64,000 bases of DNA from assembly GCA_963784995.1 (NCBI GenBank), contig CAWATZ010000007.1, positions 806,001 through 870,000 on the forward strand, given 5' to 3'. A program made the translations under genes and the position numbers. Under the pieces are notes generated by a model. That model was not told the origin of the DNA. It saw only the letters and a program-made list of their open reading frames with translations, and searched no databases. This stretch comes from CAWATZ01 sp963784995 (GTDB lineage Bacteria > Planctomycetota > Planctomycetia > Gemmatales > Gemmataceae). This document shows, in pieces, positions 1 to 8,849 of the stretch (position 1 is the stretch's first letter; each line of letters opens with the position of its first letter).

Positions 1-1
1 G

Positions 2-665
2 GCCGAGGAGAAGAACCAGGCCAAGAAGGCCCTCAAGGAGGGCAAAGTAGACGTGTTCGTCACGTCTTGCCTGGTCCATCCCGACGAGGGCATTACCAAC
101 TTTGTCAAGCTCGGACTCGAGCACAATCCGAACGTGAAGTTTCTGATGCAGATTTCCTGGCCCGGGCTGGGCTATGCGGACAACGAACAGTTCAACACCA
201 GGGGCCAGAGAGGCGGCATGTTTCGCACCCCGGCCGACAACAAACCGCCTGAGGAGCTGGCCAGGATCAATGCGATCGACATCAAGAATGCCGAGGCACA
301 GGCCAGGAAGCTCAACCAAGAATTCGGCAAAGGCAAGACCATCGTCTTCCTGGTGCCGACGGCCCAGGCCCACAACGCCTTGAGGACTCTGATCTTCAAG
401 AAGGAAATGCCCGGCATGACCGACCAGCAGGACGTATTCCGAGACCCCATCGGACACCCCACGGCAGCCGGTTGTCGCGCTGAACGCCTATCTTCACTTT
501 GCCGTGCTCTACAACCGGAGCCCCGTTGGCCTGCCCATGCCCGACAACCTGAAGAACGCCAAAAGGCCCGAGTGGGATGAGAAGATGAACCGGAAACTTC
601 AGGAACTGGCCTGGGAGCTGGTCACCAAATATCCCCCCAGTGGCGTCACCGCCAAGGCGAAGTGA
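2..665 (+). CDS. Hypothetical protein, 5'-truncated by window edge, one frameshift
   Basis: Reading is open from the first base, so the true start lies outside. The N-terminal part includes the stretch VDVFVTSCLVHPDEGITNF. Near 465-471 the frame shifts by one base, and the protein resumes as VVALNAYLHFAVLYNRSP and ends KYPPSGVTAKAK at the TGA at 663-665. A DPIGHP stretch followed by a hydrophobic helix resembles the Asp-His end of SGNH-type hydrolases, but the nucleophile block is not in view, so this is only a guess. The shift looks like a one-base insertion. No family can be assigned with confidence. Confidence 0.55.
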
Positions 666-705
666 CCTGACAGGAGGAGAGGAAAAAGGTTCCAAGAGGA
701 AAAAG

Positions 706-758
706 GTTCCAGGAACCAATATTACAATAATCGACTTCGTAATATTGGTTACTGGAAC
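706..758. repeat. 20-bp inverted repeat, terminator-like, family A
   Basis: Arms 706-725 and 739-758 pair with one mismatch around a 13-base loop. The left side is A-rich and the right side ends in ATTTTCC, so it could terminate transcription of the upstream gene. A 16-base direct repeat (GAGGAAAAAGGTTCCA) overlaps the left arm. The core CCAATATTAC...GTAATATTGG recurs in the hairpin at 5608-5656. The rest of 666-890 holds no gene that I can see. Confidence 0.75.
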
Positions 759-890
759 ATTTTCCGCTTCAACAGACCAACGACAGGTGGCGGCACAGCA
801 GTCACCGGGCGTGAAGATTGGGGCACGCTACTGGGCATCCAACCCTCAGCACAACCTGGACCTGACCTGTCTGCCGTTGTGTCCTGTCTG

Positions 891-908
891 ATATACTGCC
901 AGGTATAT
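891..908 (+). promoter_or_regulatory. Candidate operator/promoter of toxin-antitoxin pair
   Basis: A 6-bp inverted repeat ATATAC-N6-GTATAT lies 17 bases upstream of the antitoxin ATG and just before its GGGAGG ribosome binding site. Antitoxins commonly autorepress by binding palindromes over the promoter. The position fits, but the role is inferred. Confidence 0.45.
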
Positions 909-924
909 AAGGGAGGGAAACGTC

Positions 925-1224
925 ATGTCCACGCCGACCGTTCGCATCAGCGAAGCATCGCTCCTGGTTTTGAAGGAGTTGGCCGAGCAGACTGGTCAGA
1001 CCGAGATGGAGGTTCTCGACAAGGCCCTGGATGCTTACCGCCGCCAGGTGTTTGTCGATGCCGTGAACGCGGGCTACGCCGCACTGCGGGCCGACCCGGA
1101 GGCGCGGGCGGAACACTTGGCCGAGCGGAAGTTGTGGGACGCTACCCTGATGGACGGCCTGGACCCCGAGGAGCGCTGGACGGAAGATGGCCGCTGCGTA
1201 AACCCCGAGCCGGAGGGGAAGTAA
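925..1224 (+). CDS. MazE-like/ribbon-helix-helix antitoxin
   Basis: A 99-residue protein that begins with a short beta-strand (TPTVRIS) followed by two helices (EASLLVLKELAEQTGQTEME, then VLDKALDAYRRQVF), the layout of ribbon-helix-helix DNA-binding antitoxins. The acidic, flexible C-terminal half would be the toxin-neutralising tail. GGGAGG sits 7 bases before the ATG. The toxin gene starts 3 bases after the stop, as expected for a co-translated pair. The protein probably binds the palindrome at 891-908 and represses its own operon. The pair assignment rests on the downstream MazF-like protein. Confidence 0.8.
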   Translation: MSTPTVRISEASLLVLKELAEQTGQTEMEVLDKALDAYRRQVFVDAVNAGYAALRADPEARAEHLAERKLWDATLMDGLDPEERWTEDGRCVNPEPEGK

Positions 1225-1226
1225 GG

Positions 1227-1514
1227 ATGGCTGACCCGTGCCGGGGCGAGGTCTGGTTGGCCGACCTGGGGACGGGACTCGGCCGCGAACAGGCCGGGCA
1301 GCGTCCGGTGCTGGTCCTCAGCATAGGGTTCAACACTGGCCCGGACGAGCTGGTCGTGGTTGTGCCGCTCACATCCAAGACGGCGAAATCGAAGAACATC
1401 CCGGCCCACGTTCGCGTTGACCCGCCCGAAGGGGGACGGAAGACGCCGAGCGTCCTGCTCTACGACCAGCTGCGTGCCGTGAGCGGGGCTTGCCGATTTT
1501 CGCAAGGCTGCTAG
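1227..1514 (+). CDS. MazF-family endoribonuclease toxin, C-terminally truncated
   Basis: MazF-like toxins are RNases that cleave mRNA. Visible hallmarks are the N-terminal GEVWLADLG and GREQAGQRPVLVLS strands and the central VVVVPLTSK. These match the PemK/MazF fold, including the conserved RGEVW(x)nG...RPVLV pattern. The start ATG follows the antitoxin stop by two bases. The protein has 95 residues against about 110 in typical relatives. After SVLLYDQLRAVS it runs into GACRFSQGC and stops, so the last helix is missing. A +1 shift would give a LPIFARLLA-like continuation, so a frameshift or real truncation near 1485-1490 probably removes the C-terminus. Activity is doubtful. Confidence 0.78.
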   Translation: MADPCRGEVWLADLGTGLGREQAGQRPVLVLSIGFNTGPDELVVVVPLTSKTAKSKNIPAHVRVDPPEGGRKTPSVLLYDQLRAVSGACRFSQGC

Positions 1515-1587
1515 CCTAATGAGATTCCGGCTCTTGCGGCTGTTGAATGAAAAAACACCACGATCAGCTCCGTAGAGGCACCCTCGG

Positions 1588-3611
1588 ATGAACGAAACCG
1601 TCCAACCCGTCCAGAGCGACGGTGAGCGTGTCGCCCGCCTGAAACGGGCCAAAGAACTTGTCAGTGAGATTGAGGGCGAACTTGCCAAACGCCAGGCCCC
1701 CAAGAGGGTCTTGGAGCAGATGCGCAAGAGCGCGCTCGCGGACCTGCGGTCCGACCTTGGCGAGCTTGCGGAGTTGCTGGTGACGACCCGGCATCGCCTG
1801 GTGTTCATCGGGCAGGTCTTCGCCGGCAAGACCACGGCCATTTGCCATCTGGTTGGTCTGACCGCCGACCGCGAGAAGAAAAAGACTGTCAAAGGTGGTG
1901 TCGAGAAGCCCGTTCAGGTCACTGAAGACCTGATGGCCACCGGATCGGGCTCCACCACACTTTGCGAGGTAGCGGTGACCCCGGCAGATCAGACCGAATT
2001 TGAGATCGACCCTTATCCCCGCCAGGAGGTGGAGCGGATCATCGCTGACTTCTGCCTGACGACATGGAAACGGGTCTACCCAGACAAGAGCAGCGAGGAG
2101 CAAAAGGCTGGCGATCAGTCGGCCTTTCCCCAAGAACTCCTCCGGGCCGTGCGGATGTGGTGAGGCTGGCAGAGGGTGAGCGGCGAGAGGACGACGAAGA
2201 AATCCGCCTGGCACGCGAATTCCCGGCCACCGGGTTCGATCAGTTCCAGGCCCGCGTGATGAGCAACGCCAAACTCGACGGTCGGACGCTCAAGCGGCTT
2301 GCCTTCCCCGCTGGCGAAGCAGACCAACGGGGATGGATCAAGAAGACCTTCGACGATCTGGATTTGGCGCGCCTGGAAACCGTGTCGATCCCCCGGCGGA
2401 TCACCCTGCACGTCGATGCCAAATTGCTGACACCGCAGATGGCCAACGTCGAGGCCGTGGTGGACACGAAAGGGATTGACGCGGTCCAGTTCAATCGCCC
2501 AGACCTCGACCGCTACATCCGCGAGGATAGGGGGGCCTTCTGCATCCTAGTCGAAGGGTTCGGGACCGCACCGACGAACGTGGCCCCGCTGTTGCAGCGC
2601 CATGTCACCCCGGAATCCCCGATGTCGCTGTCGAAATTCGCGCTCATGGTCGTGCCACGCGGTAGCGAGCCCGAGAACAAGGTTGGCACCCAGGGGCCGG
2701 TTGGCGAACGGGAGGCCGGATCGAGCTTCTGCGCAGCCAGATCGACGGGACGCTGGCGAGCCTGGGCGTTCGCGGCCTCAACGTCCTGTTTTTCGACCCA
2801 TTGCAGCACTTCGAGCGGGAGCGCAGTTGATTGGAAGCGGCGTTCGGACAGCGAGCCTGAAGAGGTGGCGTTTGACCGTGACGAAGCCTGGAAGGAGATT
2901 TTCGGCGCGATCAAGCTACGCGAGGACAAGGCGTGGGAGCGCGTCACCCAGATCGGCGACAGCTTCCAGAAGATCCGGGAGGGCAAGGGGCTGAACCCGG
3001 AGGAAGAGGCCTTGGTCCGCCAGGCTCGGGCGAAGATCATCGAGCACCGCCATATCACCCTGGCCAACGCGGATCGGTTCCTCGAACTGTACCGCCGCAA
3101 CTGGGAAGGTGCGGGAAGCAGGCTCGCCGGCTGGCTCCGGGCCACAAACAATCGCTTCGGTTACTACCCGCCCAAAACCATTGACGTCTACTACGATGCG
3201 GTGCCAATCACCGAGCAGCTGGTACGGACGGCTGTTTCCCGCTCCAAGGAAGCGGTGCTGGAGATCGTCCGTGGCGTGCGGAACACTTCGCCGCCGGAAT
3301 CCGATCTCCGGGAACTGCTGGCGGTGCTGGAAACTCGCATCGATTCCTCGTTCGAGAATATGGTCCGTGAGGTCGGGGCGCCGATGCAGACCTACTTGCA
3401 CGACACCGCCCTTGCCCCGCAGGACCACAGCAATGCGTTCTGGGTGAACGTCCAGAAGCGATTCGGTCAGGGACCGGGTTTCCGCGACGACGTGTAGAAC
3501 ATGTACGCAGATGCGATGGACGGCCACGAGACCGTTCTGACTGATGCGGCGGAGGAAGCCTGGCAGCGGGTGGTAATCGACCCCGTTCTTGCGTATCTGG
3601 CGGAGGAGTAG
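1588..3611 (+). pseudogene. Dynamin/septin-like P-loop GTPase, multiply frameshifted
   Basis: A large GTPase can be pieced together from three frames. Frame 1 (1588 to about 2160) carries a coiled-coil start and the Walker A motif GQVFAGKTT. After a one-base shift the protein continues (VVRLAEGERREDDEEIRLA...) to the G3 switch motif VVDTKGID near 2458-2480. Around 2690-2840 a third frame gives LRSQIDGTLASLGVRGLNV and FFDPLQHFERERS before the second frame returns with a long helical stalk-like C-terminus. An in-frame TAG at 3495-3497 is followed directly by NMYADAMDGHETVLTDAAEE to a second stop at 3609-3611, which suggests a nonsense change. At least three shifts and one stop mean it is a pseudogene or badly sequenced. 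Large P-loop GTPases of this sort occur in bacterial conflict systems. The next gene's ribosome binding site lies in its 3' end. Confidence 0.7.
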
Positions 3612-3616
3612 CGGAT

Positions 3617-4427
3617 GTGGCTACTCTCAATGTGCCCTGTTTCCGATACCTCGGGGACGCCCTGGTCGCCACGCTGGCGGTCGAAGACAGTGGTGGGGCG
3701 GAGCAGTTCCTTCGATGTAGCGTTCGTGGGCGGCTCATCAAGCTCACACCAGAGGAGCGCGTTCGGCAGGCCATGATCTGGTTCCTGCTGGAAGGGTGAA
3801 CTGTGCTGCCGCACTCCGGGAGATATTCGCTTCGGTGTCGAAGAAACCTCGCTGGACATCGTCGGTTACTTCGCCGGAGCGGCCTTGGATGATCGTTTTC
3901 GCCCAGTGGTGACGGTTGCCATCATCGAGACCAAGCGCTTCGAAGAGGAGTTGGCCAACCACGGCGGGCAATTGCGGACCTACATGCTCCGCGACCGGTG
4001 CAGGTCGGGATTGCTCTTCAATGGGCGACAAGCGGTGTGGCTGACGTTGGGTGGAGAGTTCGTACAGCCAGTTTGGTCTGCCGAGTCATTGCACGACCTG
4101 AGCGTGGCCGAGGAGCGGATGGAACAGGCGGCCCATGCGGCGAATGCCCATCTTGTCCAATGTCGAGAACTCTTCATGGCTGCGGCGGCAGGCAACTTCG
4201 ATTCGCTGGTGCGACTGGTCTCCCTGTTCAGCGAAGATTTGAGCCTCACTTTCTCGCTGTCCGTCCGGGCAAAGGGCTCACTGGGCCTGGTTCAGGCGGG
4301 TGCGGTTCGCGCCGACCAACCCGATGTGGTTACCTATCGCGTACTCGGCGTGGCCAGCAGGAAAAGGCAAGAACTTTCCAGGGAGGGCTTCCATGCCCTT
4401 GTTGCAGTTCGGCCGCAATGGTCGTGA
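3617..4427 (+). pseudogene. HsdR N-terminal-like PD-(D/E)xK nuclease domain protein, frameshifted
   Basis: Translation likely starts at the GTG at 3617, 8 bases after GGAGGAG, which overlaps the end of the GTPase gene, so the two are probably coupled. The first 60 residues end in LIKLTPEERVRQAMIWFLLE, the signature opening of the type I restriction enzyme R-subunit N-terminal domain (HSDR_N family). A one-base shift near 3798 joins it to RFGVEETSLDIVGYFAG...VAIIETKRFEEELANHGGQL, giving a recognisable nuclease core with Asp (LDIV) and ETK. No helicase follows, so it is a stand-alone nuclease-like domain with a C-terminal region of unknown nature, not a full HsdR. The end may be displaced by another shift near 4400. 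Confidence 0.6.
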
Positions 4428-4698
4428 TCGTCTGGGATGGACCCGTAAAAAGGGACAGGCCCCTTAGCTGCACGGTTGGCATGCACACATGGATACGGCC
4501 GCGTATTATGCGGCGAGGACGACTTCGACGTGGCGATGCTGGTGTGCGCGGCCCAACGAGGGGTGCGCAAGCCGAACCGACCCGGGTGTGTGTCGAGAAC
4601 ACGGCAATCGTCAACATGCACAGCCAGACCATCGACATCGCGCGGATGTAGAATGGTTGAGGCGGCTACCGTCGATGGCCGCTTGGAGGAGAAAGCCA
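4428..4698. other. Non-coding or degraded stretch between nuclease-like and protease genes
   Basis: No convincing protein is seen here. It holds a small hairpin-like AAGGGACAGGCCCCTT near 4450 and the GGAGGA ribosome binding site of the next gene at its 3' end. Confidence 0.4.
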
Positions 4699-5590
4699 AT
4701 GTCTAGCGAGCCCGAAGACACGTCCCCGGCTACTATCCAGGTCTTCTGCACGCGAATCGTAAAGGCCGCCGCGCCGACAATCGCACGCTGCACCGTGCCG
4801 CTGTTCGGCCTGCAGAGCCAACAAGTGATCCTGAACGGAACTGGCACGCTCTTCAGCATCGGTTGCGCTCCTTTGTGCTGAGCGCACGCACGTCCTCGAC
4901 TATCCGGGCATCCACAATGTCCTGTACTGCGTCCCTTCGGCCGATCAGGGCGAGCCGGTGCCGCTAAGGATGGTCCAGATCGTCAGCTCTCCACTACCGG
5001 GGGGGCGGACAAATTCGACCTCGACATGCGTGACAACGACCCCTTCGACATCGCCGTCGCGGAACTGCACCCGGACACTGCGACGACGCTCACCCCCTAC
5101 TGGCGGTTCGCGCGGCTGATGGAACTCGACATCGCTGCGCCCGCGCCAGGCTTACCACTTTGTGCTCGGCTTCCCGCTCACGATGACGCGGACCGATCCC
5201 GTCGCGCGGACGTCGGAGGTCAAGGCGCTCTCCTACGCGACCGGCCTCTACGAAGGCGATCGCGACAGCCGGGACAGTGTCACCGAACTGCTCCTGGACT
5301 ACCCGGAGCAGAACCAGGACGCCGTTGGACAATTGGCGGCCGTTCCTAACCCGAAGGGGATCAGCGGTTGCGGGATCTGGCGACTGCTGACCCCGGGAAA
5401 GCGCATGGCCGATTGGACGCCGGACGACGTCCGGCTGGTGGGTATCGAACACCGGTGGCGCAAGGAGAAGCGGTATCTAGTGGGGACCGCTATCCGGCAT
5501 GCCGTGCGGCTGATCTACGGACGTTACGAGGACTTGCACCCGGCCATGGACTTGGTCTACGGCAAGCAGCGGCTGATCGTAAGTTCCTAA
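4699..5590 (+). pseudogene. Trypsin-like serine protease, frameshifted
   Basis: The ATG follows GGAGGAGAAAGCCA. The N-terminus ends at a GTGTLFSIG strand typical of the first barrel of S1-type proteases. After a shift near 4862 the sequence reads ERTHVLDYPGIHNVLY, where His is the expected catalytic His (normally SAAHVL). Next come DNDPFDIAVAEL with the catalytic Asp and, after another shift near 5140, YHFVLGFPL and GISGCGIWRLL with the catalytic Ser in a GxSGxG motif. Order and spacing of His, Asp and Ser fit a cytoplasmic trypsin-like domain of the type found with caspase and GTPase modules in conflict systems. At least two shifts interrupt it. It is the last plus-strand gene of the island and is followed by a strong hairpin. 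Confidence 0.65.
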
Positions 5591-5607
5591 GAGGACCAAA
5601 AAAAGGC

Positions 5608-5656
5608 GTGAGGGGCCAATATTACGATTACAATAATCGTAATATTGGCCCCTCAC
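5608..5656. terminator. Perfect 23-bp inverted repeat, bidirectional terminator, family A
   Basis: Arms 5608-5630 and 5634-5656 are perfect complements with a 3-base loop. Poly-A lies before and TTTTT after the stem, so both strands have the form of an intrinsic terminator. It sits between the convergent protease gene and the minus-strand gene ending at 5799. The CCAATATTACG core is shared with the repeat at 706-758. Confidence 0.85.
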
Positions 5657-5798
5657 ACTTTTTCTCCTTAACTCCTGTCTTGGTTCTTGGCAGCGTAGCG
5701 GTAGTCGCCGCGGATCTGGAGGAGACGGTCGCGGCTCGGCGCGGCGACAGCATCTCATCTCCATAATGCGACCGCAGCCATCATTGCCGAGCGTTCAT

Positions 5799-6338
5799 TC
5801 ACTTCCTGCCGGCTTCAAGGGCGTGCAGTTCGCTCTCCAGCCGGTTCACTTGTTCCCGGAGCGGGGTGAGTTGCTCGTCGAGCATTTTCCGCAGGATCGT
5901 CATGGATACCGGCTGTTCCGCCTCACCCCTGGAGGCAGCGTCGGCTGTGCCGGAGTCGGGCCTGGTCCTGAGCGCGTCCAGGTGGCTTTGGACGATGACG
6001 CTGACCAGTTGGCCGACGGACGGCCTGGCGCCGCTCGAACCCTCAATCTGGGCCACCATCTCTTCCAAGGATTTGACGTCGGCGGCGCTCAACGGCACGC
6101 GGCAAATCTCGGTGGCGTCGGCGAGGGCGGGGCGGCCGCCGCTGGAGCGCAGGCGGGCCAGGAGCCGTGTCCCCAGTTCGGCCAGACCAATCAGATCGAG
6201 GTTCCCAGGAGTGGGCCCGCCGCACGGCACAGCGCCCAGGCCTTCGGCGATTTCGGCCGGGTCCAGCCGGGGCCTGGGCGGGTTCACAATCTCGATTCTC
6301 TTCGGTTTCGCGCCGACAACGTTGATTTTCTTCGCCAC
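5799..6338 (-). CDS. Hypothetical protein with C-terminal coiled coil
   Basis: A 179-residue protein of no recognised family. The GTG start at 6338 is chosen because GGGAG lies 8-9 bases upstream; longer starts run through the preceding gene. It begins AKKINVVGAKPKRIEIVNPP, then has a proline-rich linker, a mixed middle part, and a C-terminal heptad-like helix (ILRKMLDEQLTPLREQVNRL) that predicts a coiled coil. It follows directly on the gene at 6339-6736, so the two form a likely operon. It may be a partner or adaptor for that protein, but this is inference. Confidence 0.65.
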   Translation of the reverse strand: MAKKINVVGAKPKRIEIVNPPRPRLDPAEIAEGLGAVPCGGPTPGNLDLIGLAELGTRLLARLRSSGGRPALADATEICRVPLSAADVKSLEEMVAQIEGSSGARPSVGQLVSVIVQSHLDALRTRPDSGTADAASRGEAEQPVSMTILRKMLDEQLTPLREQVNRLESELHALEAGRK

Positions 6339-6736
6339 GTTTATTGACTCCCGGTGGGTCAAACTGGACGATGCTCCAAAACAGATTGCCCAGTTCAAAG
6401 ACCACCTGTCCCTGGTTCGTTTCTCGTCCAAATCGATGCAGGAAGGACCGCAACCGCTGCAGGTTCGCCCTGAATTTGTCGGGGTCGAGAAAGGAATAGA
6501 TCATCGTGGTCTCTTCCCAGAGGATCTCTCCGTCCGGTTTTCGCCAGGTTCCCGTGATGGGCGGAAAACAAGATGCCCCACCGCCGATGTCGGTGAGCAA
6601 CTCTTGTCCCTCCGTGAGCCACTTCTGGTGATTGGCAATGACGTCACCATTGCGGTCCTTGTTGGGTACGTAAAGAGTGAGCCGGTCTCCGGCAGGCGCC
6701 TTTCGCGCCGAGTTCCTTGACGAGATCGAAGTCCAC
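6339..6736 (-). CDS. Hypothetical protein, frameshifted, partner of the coiled-coil gene
   Basis: The likely start is the GTG at 6736, with GGAGGG five bases upstream, giving DFDLVKELGAKGA. A one-base shift near 6693 leads into GDRLTLYVPNKDRNGDVIAN and then GGGASCFPPITGTWRKPDGE, ILWEETTMIYSF and a C-terminal helix ending LGNLFWSIVQFD. The 3' end is uncertain: the open frame runs on into the next gene, which suggests another shift near 6340. The alternating beta-strand and Gly-rich pattern is compact, about 130 residues, but I do not recognise the family. The upstream region 6737-6932 is AT-rich and contains a TTGACT box and poly-T suited to a promoter. Confidence 0.5.
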
Positions 6737-6932
6737 GATGTCCCTCCGCAGGCTACGCTCCAAAGTTATGATGTCACTTATTCATAAAAAAGTCAATCCA
6801 ACAGTGCTCGCTTTTTACGAAATAAGTCGATATGTGACCAACGCGCACTTTCGGCGCCACAAGGTACGGTCCAAAACCACCAGCGACCAAGATGAAACGG
6901 CCAGAGGATTCCGCTTGGGCGTCCTTTGGTCA

Positions 6933-7568
6933 TCAAAGCATGCCAAGCGCCCGGCGACTGCTCACCGAAAACCGCTCGTCCAGGTAACGCGCCAGCGCGG
7001 CTACCAGGATGTGCTTGGCCTCCTCCGGCGGATAGCCGAGGACGTCATTGAGTTCTTTCGCCCGTCCTCCGATCGCCTCGGCAATCAGCTCCCGGCAGAT
7101 CGTGTAGCGATCGTAGACCCCACCTTCGCGGTGGGGAGCGATCGCGCAAGCGTACTTCATGACTTCGGCAATCGGCGCCTGCTTGGTCAGGTCGCTGTCC
7201 TTGATCAAATCAACCAGGACCGCATTGAAATAGCCGTCGCCGAATTCCCGCTCCGCCTTCCGCAGTGCTGCGCGCAACCCAAGCGCGAATCGCTCCGCCT
7301 CCTGCTTGGGATTGGCGGACCGCACCCGCAGTCGAAGGAGTCCGGAGTTCAGATCGTCGTCCCAGGGGATCGTCTCCAGCGGTAACAGTTTGCCGTTCTC
7401 CCTGAACTGGACGTGCATCTCGGGCCGGGCTTGCCCGAACTCAGTCTGTTCCCTCGAAACTTCAAGCGTCGCGAAGGCTCCCGGTTGTTCGAGACGGACC
7501 TTCCAGTTGTGCAACCGCGGGTGCCGCAAGTCGGCCGGCTTCTCGAAGAACTCATCCAATGTGATCAT
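6933..7568 (-). CDS. Hypothetical protein, co-transcribed with nucleosidase-like gene
   Basis: A 211-residue protein. The ATG at 7568 is chosen because GGGAGACG lies four bases upstream; a longer start would overlap the preceding stop. The N-terminal half is beta-rich with a short acidic loop (IPWDDDLNSGLLRLRV). The C-terminal half is helical (ERFALGLRAALRKAEREF, then EEAKHILVAALARYLDERF). It follows the phosphorylase-fold gene by 22 bases, so the two are almost certainly one operon. No catalytic motif is evident. It may sense or regulate the enzyme, but nothing in the sequence proves this. Confidence 0.7.
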   Translation of the reverse strand: MITLDEFFEKPADLRHPRLHNWKVRLEQPGAFATLEVSREQTEFGQARPEMHVQFRENGKLLPLETIPWDDDLNSGLLRLRVRSANPKQEAERFALGLRAALRKAEREFGDGYFNAVLVDLIKDSDLTKQAPIAEVMKYACAIAPHREGGVYDRYTICRELIAEAIGGRAKELNDVLGYPPEEAKHILVAALARYLDERFSVSSRRALGML

Positions 7569-7590
7569 GGGTCGTCTCCCGGTCATTTGA

Positions 7591-8445
7591 TTAGCCCGTC
7601 CCATCGTTCGCCAGCGCGGACAGGACGAACGTCGCCGCGTTCAGGCACGCGACCGGCCGGTTCGTGCGGAATACCGCGTCCCGATGCTCGTCCGCGAAAT
7701 CCGAGATCCCCTTCACCACACACCAGATCGGATCGTCCGGGCTGACGAAAGCACCCAACAGTCCGACCCCTTCCATCTCCCCGCCGACGATTTGCTCCTC
7801 GCCGTTGCCAGGCACACTCCGGGCAAGCTCGTCCCGGTAGAAACCGCTGTGGATTCGGGCGGACCCGGACAGCAGCGCGCCGAGGTAGACCTGGAAGCCG
7901 TACCCACCCCTCCCCTGCTCACGCCGGAACAGCTCGACCAGGGCGGGTCTGGCCTGCTCCCGCCTCGTTTCCTGATATTCGGTCACAAACCCCACCGCCC
8001 GATCCCCGCAACGGGGACAATCCCGTGTGGCCGGCTTGATGTCCCGATTGTCGTAGGGGATGACTGATGTCGAGACGAGAACGTCACCAGCGTTCTGCCT
8101 GTGGGGGTCGATGCCGAAGGCCATCCCGACCTGCACGATCCCACGCGCACCCGTCATGGCCCGGAGCCGCAGCGCCCTCGCGGCCGTCCCGAAAAAGCCG
8201 ATAGACCCCATGACCAGGTTGTCATCCGCGTCTTTGGCAGGTGGCAGGGCGATCACCCCGGTTTCATTCCCGATGGGCCCCAGGTGGTAGTAGTCCACCG
8301 CCAAACGGGAATCCCCGGCCCTGACTTTGACGAAGGGAAGTCCACGGGCCTGCGCGGCCTGTTTCAGTCCCTTCTCCTCTGCTGGGGTAGCCAGGAGCAG
8401 GAAGAGGGAGCAAATCCCATCTCGCGGGTCTGGCTGAGTGGACAT
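7591..8445 (-). CDS. Nucleoside phosphorylase/nucleosidase-superfamily protein
   Basis: A 284-residue protein with the purine nucleoside phosphorylase/MTA-SAH nucleosidase fold. Evidence is the early FLLLATPAEEKGL strand, the central GIVQVGMAFGID ribose/phosphate-site strand, GGEMEGVGLLGAF (the ME pair binds ribose), and VKGISDFADEH, which carries the catalytic Asp in the SDxAD motif. The chosen ATG has GGGGGG three bases upstream. A perfect TATAAT lies about 80 bases upstream. The family includes housekeeping MtnN and also stand-alone domains used as effectors in bacterial conflict systems. The island context and the unknown co-operonic partner favour the second role, by inference. Substrate cannot be told from sequence. 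Confidence 0.8.
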   Translation of the reverse strand: MSTQPDPRDGICSLFLLLATPAEEKGLKQAAQARGLPFVKVRAGDSRLAVDYYHLGPIGNETGVIALPPAKDADDNLVMGSIGFFGTAARALRLRAMTGARGIVQVGMAFGIDPHRQNAGDVLVSTSVIPYDNRDIKPATRDCPRCGDRAVGFVTEYQETRREQARPALVELFRREQGRGGYGFQVYLGALLSGSARIHSGFYRDELARSVPGNGEEQIVGGEMEGVGLLGAFVSPDDPIWCVVKGISDFADEHRDAVFRTNRPVACLNAATFVLSALANDGTG

Positions 8446-8849
8446 GGTCCCCCCGGCAGAAGCTTCACGGTCGCACGCCCAGGACCACAAGTTCCTCTGT
8501 GAACGTTGGCGAGCGACTCTGGAGGTATTATAGGCGAGCAGCGCCGATCCTGCACGCCCAGTTGTGATGCCTGATCTGGGTTGGCACGGCTGCCATTGCG
8601 GGACAGCCGGCAGGCTGACAGGCAGGGACAAGCACGCTCCGGGCGGTGTGTCCGAAGCGGCCCCTGGTGGGCGATCAACGCCAGCCATCCGATAAGAAAC
8701 GGGCGAATCGGCCCGCTGCCGGCACAAGGACTGATCCTGCCTCCGAGCGACACCCGCAGCGAGCCCTCGGACCAACCGGCAAAGGCCGCGCCTCGCCCGG
8801 AACGCCCCGCTCCTCGGTGAGATCTCGGTGCCGCCAAAGCGGCCAGCAG
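8446..8849. other. 404-bp intergenic region upstream of nucleosidase-like gene
   Basis: No gene is supported here. It lies between two minus-strand genes. A minus-strand TATAAT at 8527-8532 is the best -10 candidate for the gene starting at 8445; its -35 is weak (GTGCAG-like). Confidence 0.4.
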
